Source of the DNA: Diphasiastrum complanatum
Taxonomy: Eukaryota; Streptophyta; Lycopodiopsida; Lycopodiales; Lycopodiaceae
Reading direction: 5' to 3'
DNA: 64,000 nt
Assembly (NCBI GenBank): GCA_029204225.1
Contig: CM055102.1
Coordinates: 33,454,585 to 33,518,584 of the forward strand
Positions 1 to 15,949 of this stretch are shown piece after piece; the first letter of the stretch is position 1, and every line of letters begins with the position of its first letter. The notes under the pieces were generated by a model that searched no databases, was not told the DNA's origin, and was given only the letters and a program-made list of their open reading frames with translations. A program made the position numbers and the translations under genes.

Positions 1-1
1 A

Positions 2-3000
2 CTTCCTGTCAAAATTTTACCTACTATTGGAGCATCCACATCCCTTTTAATAACAGATAATTTGAAACTTCAACCCCGTAAAAAACTAAAAAGTTCCACG
101 AGCCATTCATTTCCTGAGGAAAATCAGAAATGTATGTATCCTGTAGTAGAACCACATAAAAGAGAAAGCGATTCTCTCTCAAAAGGACAGACATTTGGGC
201 AAGCTGCTACAGGCAGGCTTTTGCTGGAGAATCACAAGACAGAGAAACATAAATTTGAGTGTCAGCTGGCACCTCATGCTCAAAATCATGCAGCCAAGTT
301 GCACCAAGATGGAAAAAGTCTATCTTTGCCCCTCGTCTCACAGCAAAATTTAGCGTTAACAGACTTTTCCTCAGAGGAAAACTTGCGAGTTATGTATTCC
401 TCAGAGGGCCCTATGAACTTCCACCAAAATTATCCGTGTGCTATCAGACATTCACAGAACCCATCCGTGAGTGGGTCTCCTACCTGTGGCACCTCGACAA
501 GCCCAGCATCAGGTACTGTTTCACAAAAAGACATACATGCACTTCCTTTGGCTCCTCAAAAGCCAAAAGATAGTCAGAGGCTAACCCATGTGTCAAAGAG
601 GGGCCTGGATCATAACTTTGAGAAGCAACAGATAGTCGCCCCAAATCATCAGGGGGGTGCAGCTGCTTCCTGTAAAGAAAGACTTCTAGTCCAAGACAAA
701 ATCCAGAGTCAGAAAAACAGTGACAAGGATTTGCAGCTCTATAAATATCAAAGCGTATCTGGCGGAGAGAGGGTTTTGGAAATAAATGCAATGCAACCTA
801 CTAAAAGTCTTAGTAAATCTGCAGCTTATTTTCAAGCTCAAAACTCTGCTGTGATTGGTAACAACCTTGGGGAAGTCAGAGGTGAGAACTTTAAGCTGGA
901 TTTTCTTCTAGATGCTTGTACACAGGCTTCTAAAATGAGTAGTGCCGTTTTAAAAAAGGTCAGTTTTACAGATAAAGCAGTTCCAGGGCAATCGGTGGGT
1001 TCTCAGATGACTTCTATGCGGGAAACTGAAATAAACTTTGAACCTTGTGGTGCTTCTAAATCTATGGCAAGTTGTGCAGAAGCTGATCGCTTTTCATCCA
1101 GCCCAGGACAGAGTGCTTCAGTAGATGATGGAAGTTTCAAGGAGCTGATTGCCTCAGTCGCTATGGAAGAAACAGCGAGACATTTTGTGCGATCTAAACT
1201 TCTAATGCTTCCTGCACATGCGCCCATGCCAGTAGCAGCCCCAATTTTTTCTTCTGGAGAACCTTCCTTACCACTGTTGATGAACTGTTTGCAAAGACCT
1301 TCTGAATCGGTGCAGACATCTACTCATTGTTATAAGGATTGCCCAGCACCACCCCACATATCCTATTCGGATTTACAAAAGTCCCCTACCTCATCTCAAT
1401 CTCCAGAAAACATGGCTGAGAAAAACTCTAGTTGTGGGCGACTGTTGGTGGCTCACCAGAAGCGTTTCATAAATCTGCAGGCTTTCCTGAGGTTATGTGA
1501 TGAAACTGATCAAACGGACCTTTTGCAAGGTATGCCCGATGATAGTGGGCGGCAATGTATGGGTGTATGTCTTTGAAATTTTTCATGTACACGCTTGAAC
1601 GAACATGATTAGTTTCTAGTAAGAGATAATTGTTGTAGGCTTTATGCTCACTTTGCCAAATGTTGCAGAAATGGGTTGCTTTGTCTGAAACTGCGTTCTG
1701 ATTCTTCTATCTACTATGCCAACAGCCTTACGATCATTGTCAGCCGCTGCTCGAAGTGGCCATGCCTTTAACTTGGAGACACGAGCTTTAAAGCTTTCTG
1801 TTGAGGAAGGTAAAAGACCTTTGATTGAATGTGATTGCTTTCCAAACTACCTCATGGAGTAAAGTGTAGCAAGCTCTGAACTTTATCAATTCAAGTTTTT
1901 CTTACCGATTGGATCATGATGCACAACGCACTGGTAGGCAATGCATTATAATGTTGAAATGATGACTTACACAAGGGTATCAATATATTGTTTATGTTTG
2001 GAGAAGATTATTTGGGGCTGGAAGCAATGTTCTGCCCTCTATTCACAATTTTCTCTCAACATTCTTTTCCTACTTAAAAGTGAGAAAATCAGAGATTTCC
2101 CAAGGTTGGGAGTCTCCAAGTGGGCATATATGATTGTTACAACCGCTCATCTGCTTTGTTTTGGATTACTTTTTGGGTGCTATTATTTCAATTAAAAACG
2201 TTTTATAGTTTCACTCATCAAGTTTTCCTACTAGTTTTAATTGTCAGGACTCAGTGAATCTCAATGCTTTTGACAACATCAAGATTCTTTGGTATGTAAC
2301 CATAGATGGAAATGTTTTTATCATTGCTTGCAGCTGCAGCTTTATCTATACCATTAGCCAGTTTGGTTCATGGGCGATTGTGCATGTTAGATACTTTCCT
2401 GAAACAATTTAAAGAGTGCAATGTCATGCAGCTGAACATGTCTTTAGGTGACATATGAACAAAATCAACATGTAATAATAACCGATCAGTACTTTTTTTG
2501 ATGCAGAATGTCAGAGTTTGCAGTTAAATTATAAAAGTTCTCTAAATGATTTACAAAAGCAAGAGATTGCATGTCAGAATCACCGACTATGTTTTTGGCC
2601 TGCTTAATTAGTGCTCAAGTTTATCTGCAAGCTGAGTTTGGCTTTTCAGATATTCTTTGTCTTAAAGCTTGATTGTACTCTTTATTGAGTTTCATCAAAA
2701 CTCTGTTAGTTTTATGCTCAGCAGCTTGGTAATGTTCTAGCTCTTCCTGTTCGGTTTAAAAATTATCCCTAAAACTTTATCACCCGTAATAACCAAAGTT
2801 GTGCTTAAAGAGTTATTTAATACCTGATGACTTGATAGCGCACGAATTTGAAAGAGGATTTTTTGAGTGGATTGATGTTTAATACTGCATATTCAAGCCT
2901 TCCGAACCTGTAAGAACTGTTACATTAGTTCGATTTTTCATGGGATTGCTCAAATTCAACCATACAATTCTTATCTTAACAGATGCATGGATCATTAGGA

Positions 3001-4643
3001 CTGGCACAATCTCTCTACAATTTCTTTCTTTGAGTGAAAAATATATTTTTATATCCATTTAGTATCTATCGAACCATTTTCCTATAAATAGAGCATTAAT
3101 AGTCCTTTTCTCGTTGAATTTTTCAAGAACTATCTAGTTTTCGAGCCTCACACTTCAATTTTGCAACATTTTTCCATCGAACACAGTGCATCAGTCATTC
3201 TGGCATTGATGTTGGCATATATCAGACTACACTGCACCAGACAATCAATTTCGTGAGTTTGATTTTAGGCATATGCATGGATGTTGACAAAGTGCGGTTT
3301 TTTAGGTTCCAGGTGAAGAGCACTTTACAGTTGAGGAAGTTGTCAAAGAGTTTTTGTAGCAATCAGCATGATTTGCTTATTGCAAAATAATAAGGCAAAC
3401 GTAATACCAGTCATTGACATATTTGTAAGCTCTAAGATTCCTTGAAAGTAGAATTTCGAGTTCAGCAGAACCCAGTGCATGAATATTAACCATGATCCAT
3501 CCTAGTTTTGAAAACATTTCCCTCACCTGTCTTAAAGCTTGATTCCTCCTAGTAGTATCTTTTCCTGATCCTTTGCTTTATCAAAATCAAGCAGGCACCT
3601 TCACATTTCTTCTCCTTACACAATGTCAATTCTGATTCAGCACGATGCACAAGCAATCTAGGGTTCCCTAGCTTTTCTTGGTGTATTATATGATAATTTC
3701 AACATGTTTCTTATGATAGGCACACTCACAAGTAGAATCTGAGATGCTTTGTGCATATTTTACTGCTGAGAAATCTAATTAATCTTTATACTTTGTTTTT
3801 CTAAATTTGCAAATGTAAAGGTTCTCTTAAGTTATGTTTTGATAGAGTTCACTCAACTTCTCAAACCACGACACAATATGCAAGTGTGATGTGTATGAAC
3901 AATACTTGCAAGCACCAAGTTATTTGAATAAACATCACATGCTGGTCTGAAAACCTTATTAGATCATGTGGAAATCAAAGTTATTGGTTCTTAGTAACAT
4001 GATTACCATAGTTTTGAACTTTTTGCCTTGCCCCAAGAGTTCTAAAGTAATGAAGCATGTTTGTGATAGAAGTGGAGAGTGGAAGTTGCTAGTTCATGCT
4101 CTTTTTTCAAAAAATGCTCGTATCTTGCTGAAAGAATCACTGCTTGCTAAATTGGTGTAATAACCTGCTTAGATACAAAAGGGAGTAGGATATCAGGTTC
4201 AGGCTAGTAACTTGTAATCAGGCTCAAGCTAGATACTTGTCATTAAATTTAATAGCAAATGCATATACTGTTTTAGCAAATTATTTGATTGCTTGAACAC
4301 TAGGAGGCAACCTTAAGTTACTCGGCAACATTACAAGCCACCCTTACGCCTACGAAAGAGAGCTGTTATCATTACTCTCTTCTTCTTTTATGGGTATCAC
4401 TGTTTATGAGTATCGGGCCTTTGGTATTCTTGGCCTAGAATGTTGGTCTGTTTAGTACTTTCAATACATGTCACATGGTGGTTGGTTTGTGCAGGAAAAG
4501 AAATGATCCGTTTGAAGATGCTAAATGTCATGGGAAGAAGTCTGCATCCCAAGCATCAAACAGCTGATATAGGATCAACACCAGCCGGTTTGCGACTCCC
4601 AGCACCAGGCATGCCTACAATTTGTTCAAGCCAGAATGCTTAA
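2..4643 (+). CDS. Unnamed plant protein, 5'-truncated, three exons in the window
   Basis: The frame is open from base 2, so the gene starts upstream of the window. Exons by GT-AG splice sites: <2-1529 (donor CAAG|GTATGC), 1726-1809 (acceptor after a pyrimidine tract ending CCAACAG; donor GAAG|GTAAAA) and 4495-4643 (acceptor TTTGTGCAG; stop TAA). Both introns are phase 1 and exon 2 is exactly 28 codons, so the frame is kept throughout. Exon 1 encodes a long, low-complexity, Ser/Gln/Lys-rich and probably disordered region. Only the C-terminus looks structured: a Phe/Leu-rich helix (RFINLQAFLRLCDETDQ), then exon 2 (LRSLSAAARSGHAFNLETRA) and a charged helix (EEGKEMIRLKMLNVMGRS) running into exon 3, then a Pro/Gly tail. 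I recognise this helical end as a conserved plant arrangement but cannot name the family or assign a function. Confidence is high that this is a real, intact host gene. Confidence 0.85.
1810..4494 (+). other. Intron 2 of the unnamed gene (2.7 kb)
   Basis: AT-rich sequence between the donor at 1810 and the acceptor ending at 4494. I see no coding similarity, tandem repeat or transposon terminus in it. Short ORFs here have no recognisable content. Confidence 0.75.
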
Positions 4644-5086
4644 AGATAAGCTACTTTCTCTTGAAACACAGGACCATGCTTGCTTTTATAACGTGCGGCT
4701 TAGGGGAGTATGACTGTTTTGTAGGCATGCACTGGGTGCCTAATGGCACCCCCATGCTTGTAAAAAGTTCTCTGTAGTCTTTTCAAACACAAAGAGAACG
4801 GCTGTGTTAAGTTCTGGTAAGCCTCTTTGGTCCATTTTTGGTTATCATCCATCATTCACAAGCTCCTTGCATGGAACAGTTTCATTGTTTTGTTAGTTGT
4901 GCAACATTTTGTCTAATGGAAATATTATTATCATTCCATCTGTTAAGCTAGATCTTGCAGAATCATTCTGTAGAATTCAAGTAAAATCCTGTTCCATTCA
5001 TAATGCAACAATGAGGAAGTGGCAGAAAATAAAAGTCTCAGTTATGTCACTTCAGGTTCATCTGCTCGTTTCAGATGATATTGGTC

Positions 5087-5199
5087 CATTATCTTATGAA
5101 ACCCAACGGGGTTGGCTCAGTTGGTTGGCTTGGCATCCAAAGTTTCTTTGGTCCCAAGTTCGAGCCTCCCCTTGGAAACCAAGAAGCATTATCTTATGA
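5087..5199 (+). repeat. tRNA-like SINE insertion with 13-bp target-site duplication
   Basis: An insert of about 87 bp is bracketed by two perfect copies of CATTATCTTATGA (5087-5099 and 5187-5199). Inside are a good Pol III A-box (TGGCTCAGTTGG) and, about 40 bp on, a B-box-like GTTCGAGCCTCC. The ends do not pair as a tRNA acceptor stem, so this is a retroposed tRNA-like SINE head and not a functional tRNA gene. Related tail sequence follows to about 5330. Confidence 0.6.
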
Positions 5200-5221
5200 G
5201 ATCTTCCCACACGTTGTGAGT

Positions 5222-5330
5222 GCGTGTATTGTGCTTGAGTTGGGCTTGCCAACCGAGGTTCGATTCTCTGTGATCACACAGGTTGATAATAGCAAAAACA
5301 TTTTCCCACGAGTAAACAGTATGAAAATTG
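5222..5330 (+). repeat. SINE-related segment with second B-box-like motif
   Basis: Contains GGTTCGATTCTC followed by CTGTGATC and GTTGATAATA. The same ordered blocks recur at 34650-34705 (TTCTATTCTCTGTGATC then GTTGATAATA). The shared order suggests a dispersed short repeat family, probably the body of the SINE whose head lies at 5087-5199. Confidence 0.45.
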
Positions 5331-5339
5331 CAAAATAAT

Positions 5340-7690
5340 TGTGACTATCCAGATGATATAAATCCATTATCCTACAAGTGAAGAGTATCAGAATTAAAGA
5401 TTTATTCTGTGCGTTTGCTCTCTGTAAGGTTACCTACTGCTGTGATATCATCCTTTTATTGCTTGTAAAAAATTTCTCACATTATAGAGCTAGCCTTGTA
5501 TGACCTTGTAATACCTGTGGGGCGTTGTTGCTTAGTGTAACTGGAGTTCATTGAATATAGCCATCTTTTAGTAAGCTTTCTAATAGTTCATACATACCAC
5601 TTTTTTGGAAGCTTCCTTTCAAAGACCTCCTATTGGCAAGGTTTGAAGCTTGAAAGAACACTAAGAGTGTGCTTAATCAATTCATGCAAGTTGCAACTAG
5701 TCAGGCCAATTTTTGAGCTGGTCTAACATTGCCGATAGGCCAGTTTTTTAGTAGGATCTTGGTAAAGATGATCTCCCACAAAGATGAAGGAAAGGTAAAT
5801 TCTTCAATACAGCACGTGGTTTAAGTCATCATAAATCTTCCACTATACCGGGGTAATATTGATGGTAATCTTGAAGTAGCTCTTATTGCTGCAAATGTGT
5901 TGAATGCTTAGTTCTGTAACATATTATGATGATACAGGCATGTGCAAGATGATGTCATGTACGTACTATTTCAAAAGATTGGATCTCTTTAGAAATGCCT
6001 TTAATATGCTGCTTATGATATGGGCAAATACAAGGCGACATTCTGTACATACTTTCAAAAGAGGGTTTGTTTTAGAAATGCCTCCAGTATGCTCCCTGTG
6101 ACTGAGAGACCCTAATAAAGCACCCTGGAAATCCTTAGCTAAAATCTGTAGAAGCTAGCTAGAATCCTGCTTAGCTGGGAAACCTTAAGAATGCTCCTGA
6201 GAAAATTGTTGAAGCTAGCCAGACACTTGCCTGGGAAATATGGATTACAGGCACATTTTTAAGATTTAAAGTGTAAAAAACATAGTCTTAAGTTAAAAAA
6301 AATTTCATTCACACTCTGTACATACTGAGCAATATGTTCTGTAACAAATGGTATGGAAGAGGCTTCTATGTTTTAATATCACCACCATCCAGGCAGACCT
6401 AAAAATTCTAACTGCTCCCACTCCTTCCTCGATTTCATCAGTTGATGAGTATGCTGGATTGTTACCGGGTTCAGCCTTATCCAATATAGAAGGTGATATA
6501 GGCCTCCACATGTGCACATGCCCTTGCCCAGGAAATTTGAATATATTTCACATATAAGGCATAATGCTGTTGCAATAAAATAAGAATTTCAGGAGCTGCC
6601 TCCTGCTGCTTGGGATTTTGAACCAATTAATGGATACCATCCTTGTTTCAATTGTTTGTCCCTTTATAATGTGGTTTTACATGTTCTCATTGCATATTGA
6701 AGGTGGGATTTCCTGGTCATACACTTGTGGATTAAGTTGTGAAAGTTCTGTCTTCTTACTTTTAGTAAAGACTTGCGACTGATTATTTGAATGTAATTAG
6801 TCTTAATACTGTGCTAGAGACATAAGATGTGAGCGCTTGGTTTTGTAGTTGTATAAATAGTAAATACCAAGAGACAAGCACTTCAAATGTGTAAGAGAGG
6901 GAAATGTGTTGTACTGTTGGTAGTGCCCAGCAGGAACTTTTGGGAAAGGTACAAAGTTAAATACTATATCAGAAATTTATAATTTGGAGATGTGATCATT
7001 AAGGCTTGTGGTTGAAGCACATCGACCCCATATCCTAATTTCAAGATTCAAAGCTTCTTGAAATGTAAATTTCGATGGGCTTGCTCTTAAACTTATGATG
7101 AGTATATCAAATGAGTGCTTGACCTTGACATCCTTGTTAATTATTTATTTCCTTACTAGTTTACTTGACAAATTTTAAATACATGGAATGTGCAAGTAAT
7201 ATATTGTTATTACAACATTTCAAAGTGTTTGACATGATATGAATTGCTATGACACAGTATTCAGACTAAAAACGTCACCAATATCAAGAGGTGGTGCTAT
7301 TATGCAAACTTGGGAGGAATTTTCTTACTCTGATTGAGAGATTTTACATTTCAAATGCAAAGACAAGCTTTGATTAATTATGATTTCATGTGTACTATGG
7401 AAACTATTCTCTGTAGAAAAGCTTAGACAACAATTGCAACCAAGAATCCCTTTAAATTCTTGACAAACTTGCAAGTCTTGCAAATAGATGCATAGTTCCT
7501 CCTCCCCTTGGACCAATGCTTTTGCACCATATTTGTTAAGATCCATGTAGGTACAAGGTTTGTAGATGATATAATGCACATTGTAAGAATGAAAGGGATA
7601 ATGTTTTGGACATTCTATAGCCATGTGTAGTTTACTATGACATTCCAAAAGCATGAATCAATAAAAAAGGTAGCAACCAGATCCATAGAT
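5340..7690. other. Intergenic, no gene recognised
   Basis: AT-rich sequence downstream of the first gene. A weak direct duplication (period about 91 bp) lies at about 5960-6095, around the words 'TTAGAAATGCCT'. No protein of any length looks real and no transposon terminus is visible. Confidence 0.5.

Positions 7691-7694
<4 letters not shown>

Positions 7695-7731
<37 letters not shown>
7695..7731. repeat. (CT)n microsatellite, 37 bp
   Basis: Uninterrupted CT dinucleotide run. Confidence 0.95.
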
Positions 7732-7735
<4 letters not shown>

Positions 7736-7739
7736 AATG

Positions 7740-10270
7740 CACAAAGAGAATGTCACTCCCAAAACACAGCAGTGTCTGCGAGCCCGTGCATATACACAAA
7801 CATCATATGTCACTCACGAAACACAAAAAAGATGGCAAACCCAATGATTGCACATGAGAGTAAAAGGCACAATGCAAAATACCATTCCTTTACAATGATG
7901 AAGCCATAATTTTTGTAGCTTGATTTTTCTTGGCTAATTCCTTGGCTTCATTGTATTTTGGTGGAAGTTTTAATGAAGTTACAATAATTAATATGATTTC
8001 TAGATTGTCCATATGAGTTATTTGTTTTGATCAGCTTTTAGGAGAAAGACAAACCAAACTAATTATGAACTCAAAAATGATAATAATAATAATAAAAATA
8101 AAGTACTCTTCTTTGCATGAGTAAGGTCTTTGAATTGGCATTTTGTTTATTTCCCTTTTTTTTTTACTTTTTTTGATATGAACTTAGGAGTCTCCATACC
8201 TCACCTATGTCATGGTCCTATCAACACAGAAAATGGAAAAGATTCATTTTATAGTTAGACTCATTGACAAGTTTGCCTAGTGACATACAGTTGTCTTTCC
8301 ACTCTTGCACTTTTGGTCAGCCGGGCATATATAGATGCAGTGATCATTTAAATAATTGTTTTTTTTTTTTATGTCGGAGTGATATCTGCCTTTGCTAGCT
8401 TGCCATGCAATGAAGAGAGAGCGTTTATCAATGCTATTTGGTCCAAATATATTGCTAAGTCAATAGCCCTTAATGAGACATACATATTAATATAAAGAAT
8501 GTATTGCATGCATTTGCTTTTAACATTAGGTGATACTATAATTCAAAATGGGCCCTTTAGTAAAGATACTTATGTTGATTTTGCACAATTTAAACTTCCA
8601 AATAGGCCAATAAGCTTAGTCCATATGTCAAGAATTGTAACGAATCGACAGACAAAAACTGTCTTCTTCGACTGCATTTTTTTTTATTTTCAAAAATTGT
8701 GTTGAGAAGCAAGAATTTTTTTGATTGGATAGCAGTTGTTGTCTGTATTTCTTTTTTCTGCTCACATATGTAAACTCTTAATCAGTTTGCACAAACTATA
8801 GTTAAACTAACCTCTATGGTTTAGGATCATTTAGACATTTAGATAGATCATTTTCATTCTTTTGGTGCTTGAATTATGTAGCCTTATTGCATAGAGATTG
8901 CAACTCAAAATAGGAGACCAAGAGGTACCACTAATGTTCTCAGTGTCTGCAACAAAAAAGATTAAGAAGGTTAATGTATACCAAGATTCTATCACAAGTA
9001 TCAATGGATTCAAATGTCTCCATCAACAAAAAGGCACTTGAAAATGAAGACGAATTGATATTACATATAGAAGCTTTTGGAAACGAACGATAATAGATGT
9101 CAAAAGTGTGAGCTGCAGGTCAATCTATCACACAAGTTTTAGTTCAACATGCATATCTCGCAACAAGTTAAACATTTAGGATTTGAATATTGATGATAGA
9201 CAAAAATGTAAGTGTAAGCATGTGGTCTCTTTTATTAGAAATATTTATATTGAACAATTTTATCTGCTATGCAATTGAAACCTAACCCTGTGTTTGTTGT
9301 TTTGTAGATTTATATCCATCCAACATTATAGAATGGCAATTAAAGCAAATCACTTGTTGGAATCATAGATGTCATACATTGTGACATTGGTTAATTGCAA
9401 TATAAAGGATGGTCTCTAGAATTCCACTTAATTTGGTTTTTTTTCTTTCTATGATGCTACTTATTTTCCAAACAACAATCGTTTTGTTGGTAGATTGGAG
9501 TCATACCCTCTACTCCATTTTCACGCAATAAATGGATCCTCCAAATTTTACTATTGTGGAACATTGTTTACAAACATTCAAAGAATTTTGAGATGTAGCA
9601 CCAGTTTCAAAATTTACAGATTGAATGGGTTTTTACATTTTATAGTTTTTGTGGACTTTTCACAAAAAAGAATGTCCCTCAAACAAAAACAATATTTATT
9701 TGCAAGAAAATTTAAAGATGATATGTTTGCCAAGTTGTTTGATAGCCATTGGGATACCAAACTGAATGAGAAAATTCAATGTATCTTCAATAACATTCAC
9801 ATGTTTTTATAGAAATATAGATGCTTACAATGTTGTTGTATGATAAAAGATGGATAAAATGCAACAATGAATAGAAGCCATTAGATCAAGATTTTATTGT
9901 CAACCATTGTAAGAGGCTTCAAATGCATGTGAAAAGGACTGGTAATCTTGTTGCAATGACTGAAGTTAAGGACGATTGGAATCTTAAATACATTTGATCA
10001 AAGTTGAACATGTTAGAGTACTATTATCAAATTCTAGTTGATTGTGTAAAGATAGGTTATGAATTCTAAATGATGATGGTAGTGTTATGTGCAAGTGAGA
10101 GCAAGGAAGAAAGAATATATCCAATGAAAATACATCAATATAACCATTGAAATTATGAATTTCTAAATAAGGTAGTTTTTTTTATATCAATTGTGAAGGG
10201 TCAATAAAAATACCACCATGGACTTCCATTTACAATATTTTGTATGAAATCTAGTTTAGTTATTTTTCTT
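7740..10270. other. Intergenic, AT-rich, no gene recognised
   Basis: Short open frames only (for example 9495-9812, 105 codons, no recognisable domain). No splice-consistent coding block or named repeat is seen. Confidence 0.5.
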
Positions 10271-10273
10271 TGG

Positions 10274-10427
<154 letters not shown>

Positions 10428-10429
10428 TT

Positions 10430-12260
10430 CCCATCCTTTTCTTCTATAATTTTCACATCCATTTCGCCTGAGGGAAAGAACTTTGGTCAAGATGATGTAT
10501 ATTCTTTAGCCATCGAATTCTCAATAGTTATCATCTCTTGCTGAAACTTGGCTTAGCTCGTTGAGCAAGATTATTGCAAAATCAAGCAATAACATGTGAT
10601 AATTGTAAACAAAAATGTGTTAGGAGCAAAAATCACTCTAGTGTAATACAAATCATACTACATTGATTTTTCACCCCTTGTGCAGATTGTGACACTTGTA
10701 TTGTCAAGAGAGCCACTCAAAATATGATTATCCATAAAGAAAGTATTATATCAGCCACAACTTTAACCATCTACTTTCTGGAATGATTGAGAACCAAAAA
10801 CAACAGATTACTATGTAAGCATGTAATAAACATCATGTAATCTAATATTGAATTGAAGCATGTAATAAAAATTATGTATTTTGAATACCTTTACATCATG
10901 CATTTTAGTATTTTAAATGCTATTGTAAATTTTATCATGAAGTGTGCCATAGCTACTTTCAACACAACCAAACCACACATTCCATTTTCATCCAAATAAC
11001 ACATACAAACTCTAATGACCACTACAATCACATGACCACTCTAAATCAAATTGTTATGCAACACAAACTAAATTACATGACATGGAAAAAGGATACCACA
11101 AACAAATGACAACACAAAGATATTTGTTTCAATGGAATTCAATTAAGAGTTCCACTACCAAAATGAAAAGCTTTTACACCATTTAGATCAAAATTGTGAA
11201 CAATACTAAGATGCTTAAAAACATAATTCTTATGAATTGGAAGCCAGTATTAACAGTCTCAATTAGTTTTGGACTTTTTAATTTGTTTAGGACTATTTTC
11301 TGCATATGGTACCAAAAAAGCCAGATAAGATTGAAGTGGGATTTTCTCGAATTCGAATCTCATTTCAATACAACTATAAACCAAACAAGACAAACTTGAT
11401 CAACGAGTCAGAATTTTGTTCCTAAGAATTATTGATGCTTTTTTCCAATAGCTATGAGCACCCAATATAATTGTTAATCCAAAATAAATTTGGTTCTTGA
11501 GTATCATATACATTGAACTTATGATTTAGATGAAGTTAGCATTCCAATTGTTAGATCAAGGGGGTTATGGTGGATGTTTTTGGGAAATCAGATATAATCA
11601 TGTCTAAAATTATTGTCCATCCGAATAACATAGACATTTTTTAAACATAAACATTGATATTTAAAAGAAACATAAACATAATTTGATATTTAAAAGAAAC
11701 ATAAACATCAATGAATCATATAGTACTACTTTCAAGTTGTAACTTACAACATGGTAACGTTGCCCTTATATTTTCTGATGATAAAACGTTTCTTGTCTTT
11801 TTTGGTGCAACATTAGCAAGCACACGTTTTCTTTTGAAACTTTGAGGAGTTCCACAAGATGTTGGACATACTTGAGGCTCTCTTTGTAAATTTTCAAAAA
11901 GTTCATATGCTTGTGACCATCTTGATCTTGCAGAATCGTTTGTCATAGTAGCATCATGTAATATGTTGCTTGTGTAATCATGTTCAACAAAATTGAATTT
12001 CAAAAAATCTGAATTATGTCGGGTGGATGCATTTGCACTTGCCAAAATTGATGATTTCGGTGTACGCTTTGTTTGAATGCTGATTCAAAATGACGTCTTT
12101 TATTTTTGTTGTTATCAACAGCCTCTCCAACATCTTCCACACTTGTAAGAATATTCGAGCTGTATGCTGATGCAAATATATTATGAGTATTAAGAGAGAG
12201 AGTGTAAGGGATGTGTTAACTTGGTCTATCACCCTATGTCACGCCTAAGAATACTAGGGT
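10430..12260. other. Intergenic, no gene recognised
   Basis: AT-rich. The minus-strand frame 11716-12045 (109 codons) is the longest, but I recognise no domain in it. Confidence 0.45.
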
Positions 12261-12261
12261 G

Positions 12262-12382
12262 GGTTACCAACATCCCTTACACTTTATAACACCTTTACAC
12301 ACCTTACACATTACACACCTTAGAATACCCTTACACCTTACACCTTAGAACACCATTACACCTTAATTACGTTACACATCTC
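12262..12382. repeat. Degenerate CCTTACACC-type short tandem repeat
   Basis: Roughly ten imperfect copies of a 9-11 bp unit around CCTTACAC(C/A), with TTAGAA interruptions. Confidence 0.6.
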
Positions 12383-12569
12383 CTGCAACCGCCGCATTCC
12401 TCTCTCCAGTACGCACCCATTGCTGCCCGGCCTAGGCTCCAATATGTACTCATTGCTGTTTGGCCTAGGCTCCCTCTCTCTCTGGTCTTTTTAAGATGAA
12501 ACTCGGCTGCCAGATGACCGTTGCCTTCACGCTCTGGGCTGGCGGCTCTCTTATTGCTCGATCTATAGT

Positions 12570-12570
<1 letters not shown>

Positions 12571-12640
<70 letters not shown>
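12571..12640. repeat. (CT)n microsatellite, 70 bp
   Basis: Perfect CT run 300 bp upstream of a longer one. Confidence 0.95.
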
Positions 12641-12643
<3 letters not shown>

Positions 12644-12931
12644 TCAGAAAAGCAGATTTAGAACAGGAGGTATAACATCTTCTTCAAGGTCGATTTTTGC
12701 ATATTTGTGCACTGTTATTGATTGAAAGCCTTCAACGATCTCTAATTGCTGTATTGCAGTCTTTGTTATTCTCTAAAGATCCAATGAGAAGGCTTCAGAC
12801 CTGATATCTTTGGAAGTGCTTGCTTCCAACCATCCTCACAAGAGAGCTGCTCTACGCTTTGTGTGCTTTGCTTCCTTGGAGTTTTCATCTGTGGCTAATT
12901 TTTCAAGAGAAGGACTGAAAGATTAGGTAAG

Positions 12932-14330
<1,399 letters not shown>

Positions 14331-14332
14331 CA

Positions 14333-15590
<1,258 letters not shown>

Positions 15591-15593
15591 GTG

Positions 15594-15760
15594 CCTAAAA
15601 CCTACTGTATAAAGCCTAAAACCTAAAACCTAAACCCTAAAGCTAAAGCCTAATGCCCAATGCCTATTGCCTAAAGTCTAATCGTAATGCCTAAAACATA
15701 ATGCGTAAATCCTAAAGCCTAATGCCTAAAACCTAATGTCTAAAGCCTAAAACCACAAAC
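15594..15760. repeat. Degenerate telomere-like repeat (CCTAAA variants)
   Basis: About 165 bp of CCTAAAA, CCTAAAC, CCTAAAG and CCTAATG units derived from the plant telomeric heptamer CCCTAAA, followed by CACACACCCTA-type units to about 15815. It lies 200 bp upstream of the Helitron fragment. Confidence 0.7.
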
Positions 15761-15949
15761 ACACGCACCCTATAACACACACACCCTAGACACATGCACC
15801 CTATAACACACACACATGCATTGTAAAGCCTAATGCTAATGTTTTGTTTCTCATATGTATTTAGAAATGGCCAATATAATGTCGGTGTAACGTTAACATT
15901 AAACATAGATAGTTTATGTTTGTGTTTTTACTTTTATTTGTTTGTTAGG

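Noticed and set aside
5100-5180. Functional tRNA gene
   Set aside because: A and B boxes are present, but the acceptor stem does not pair and no cloverleaf forms cleanly.
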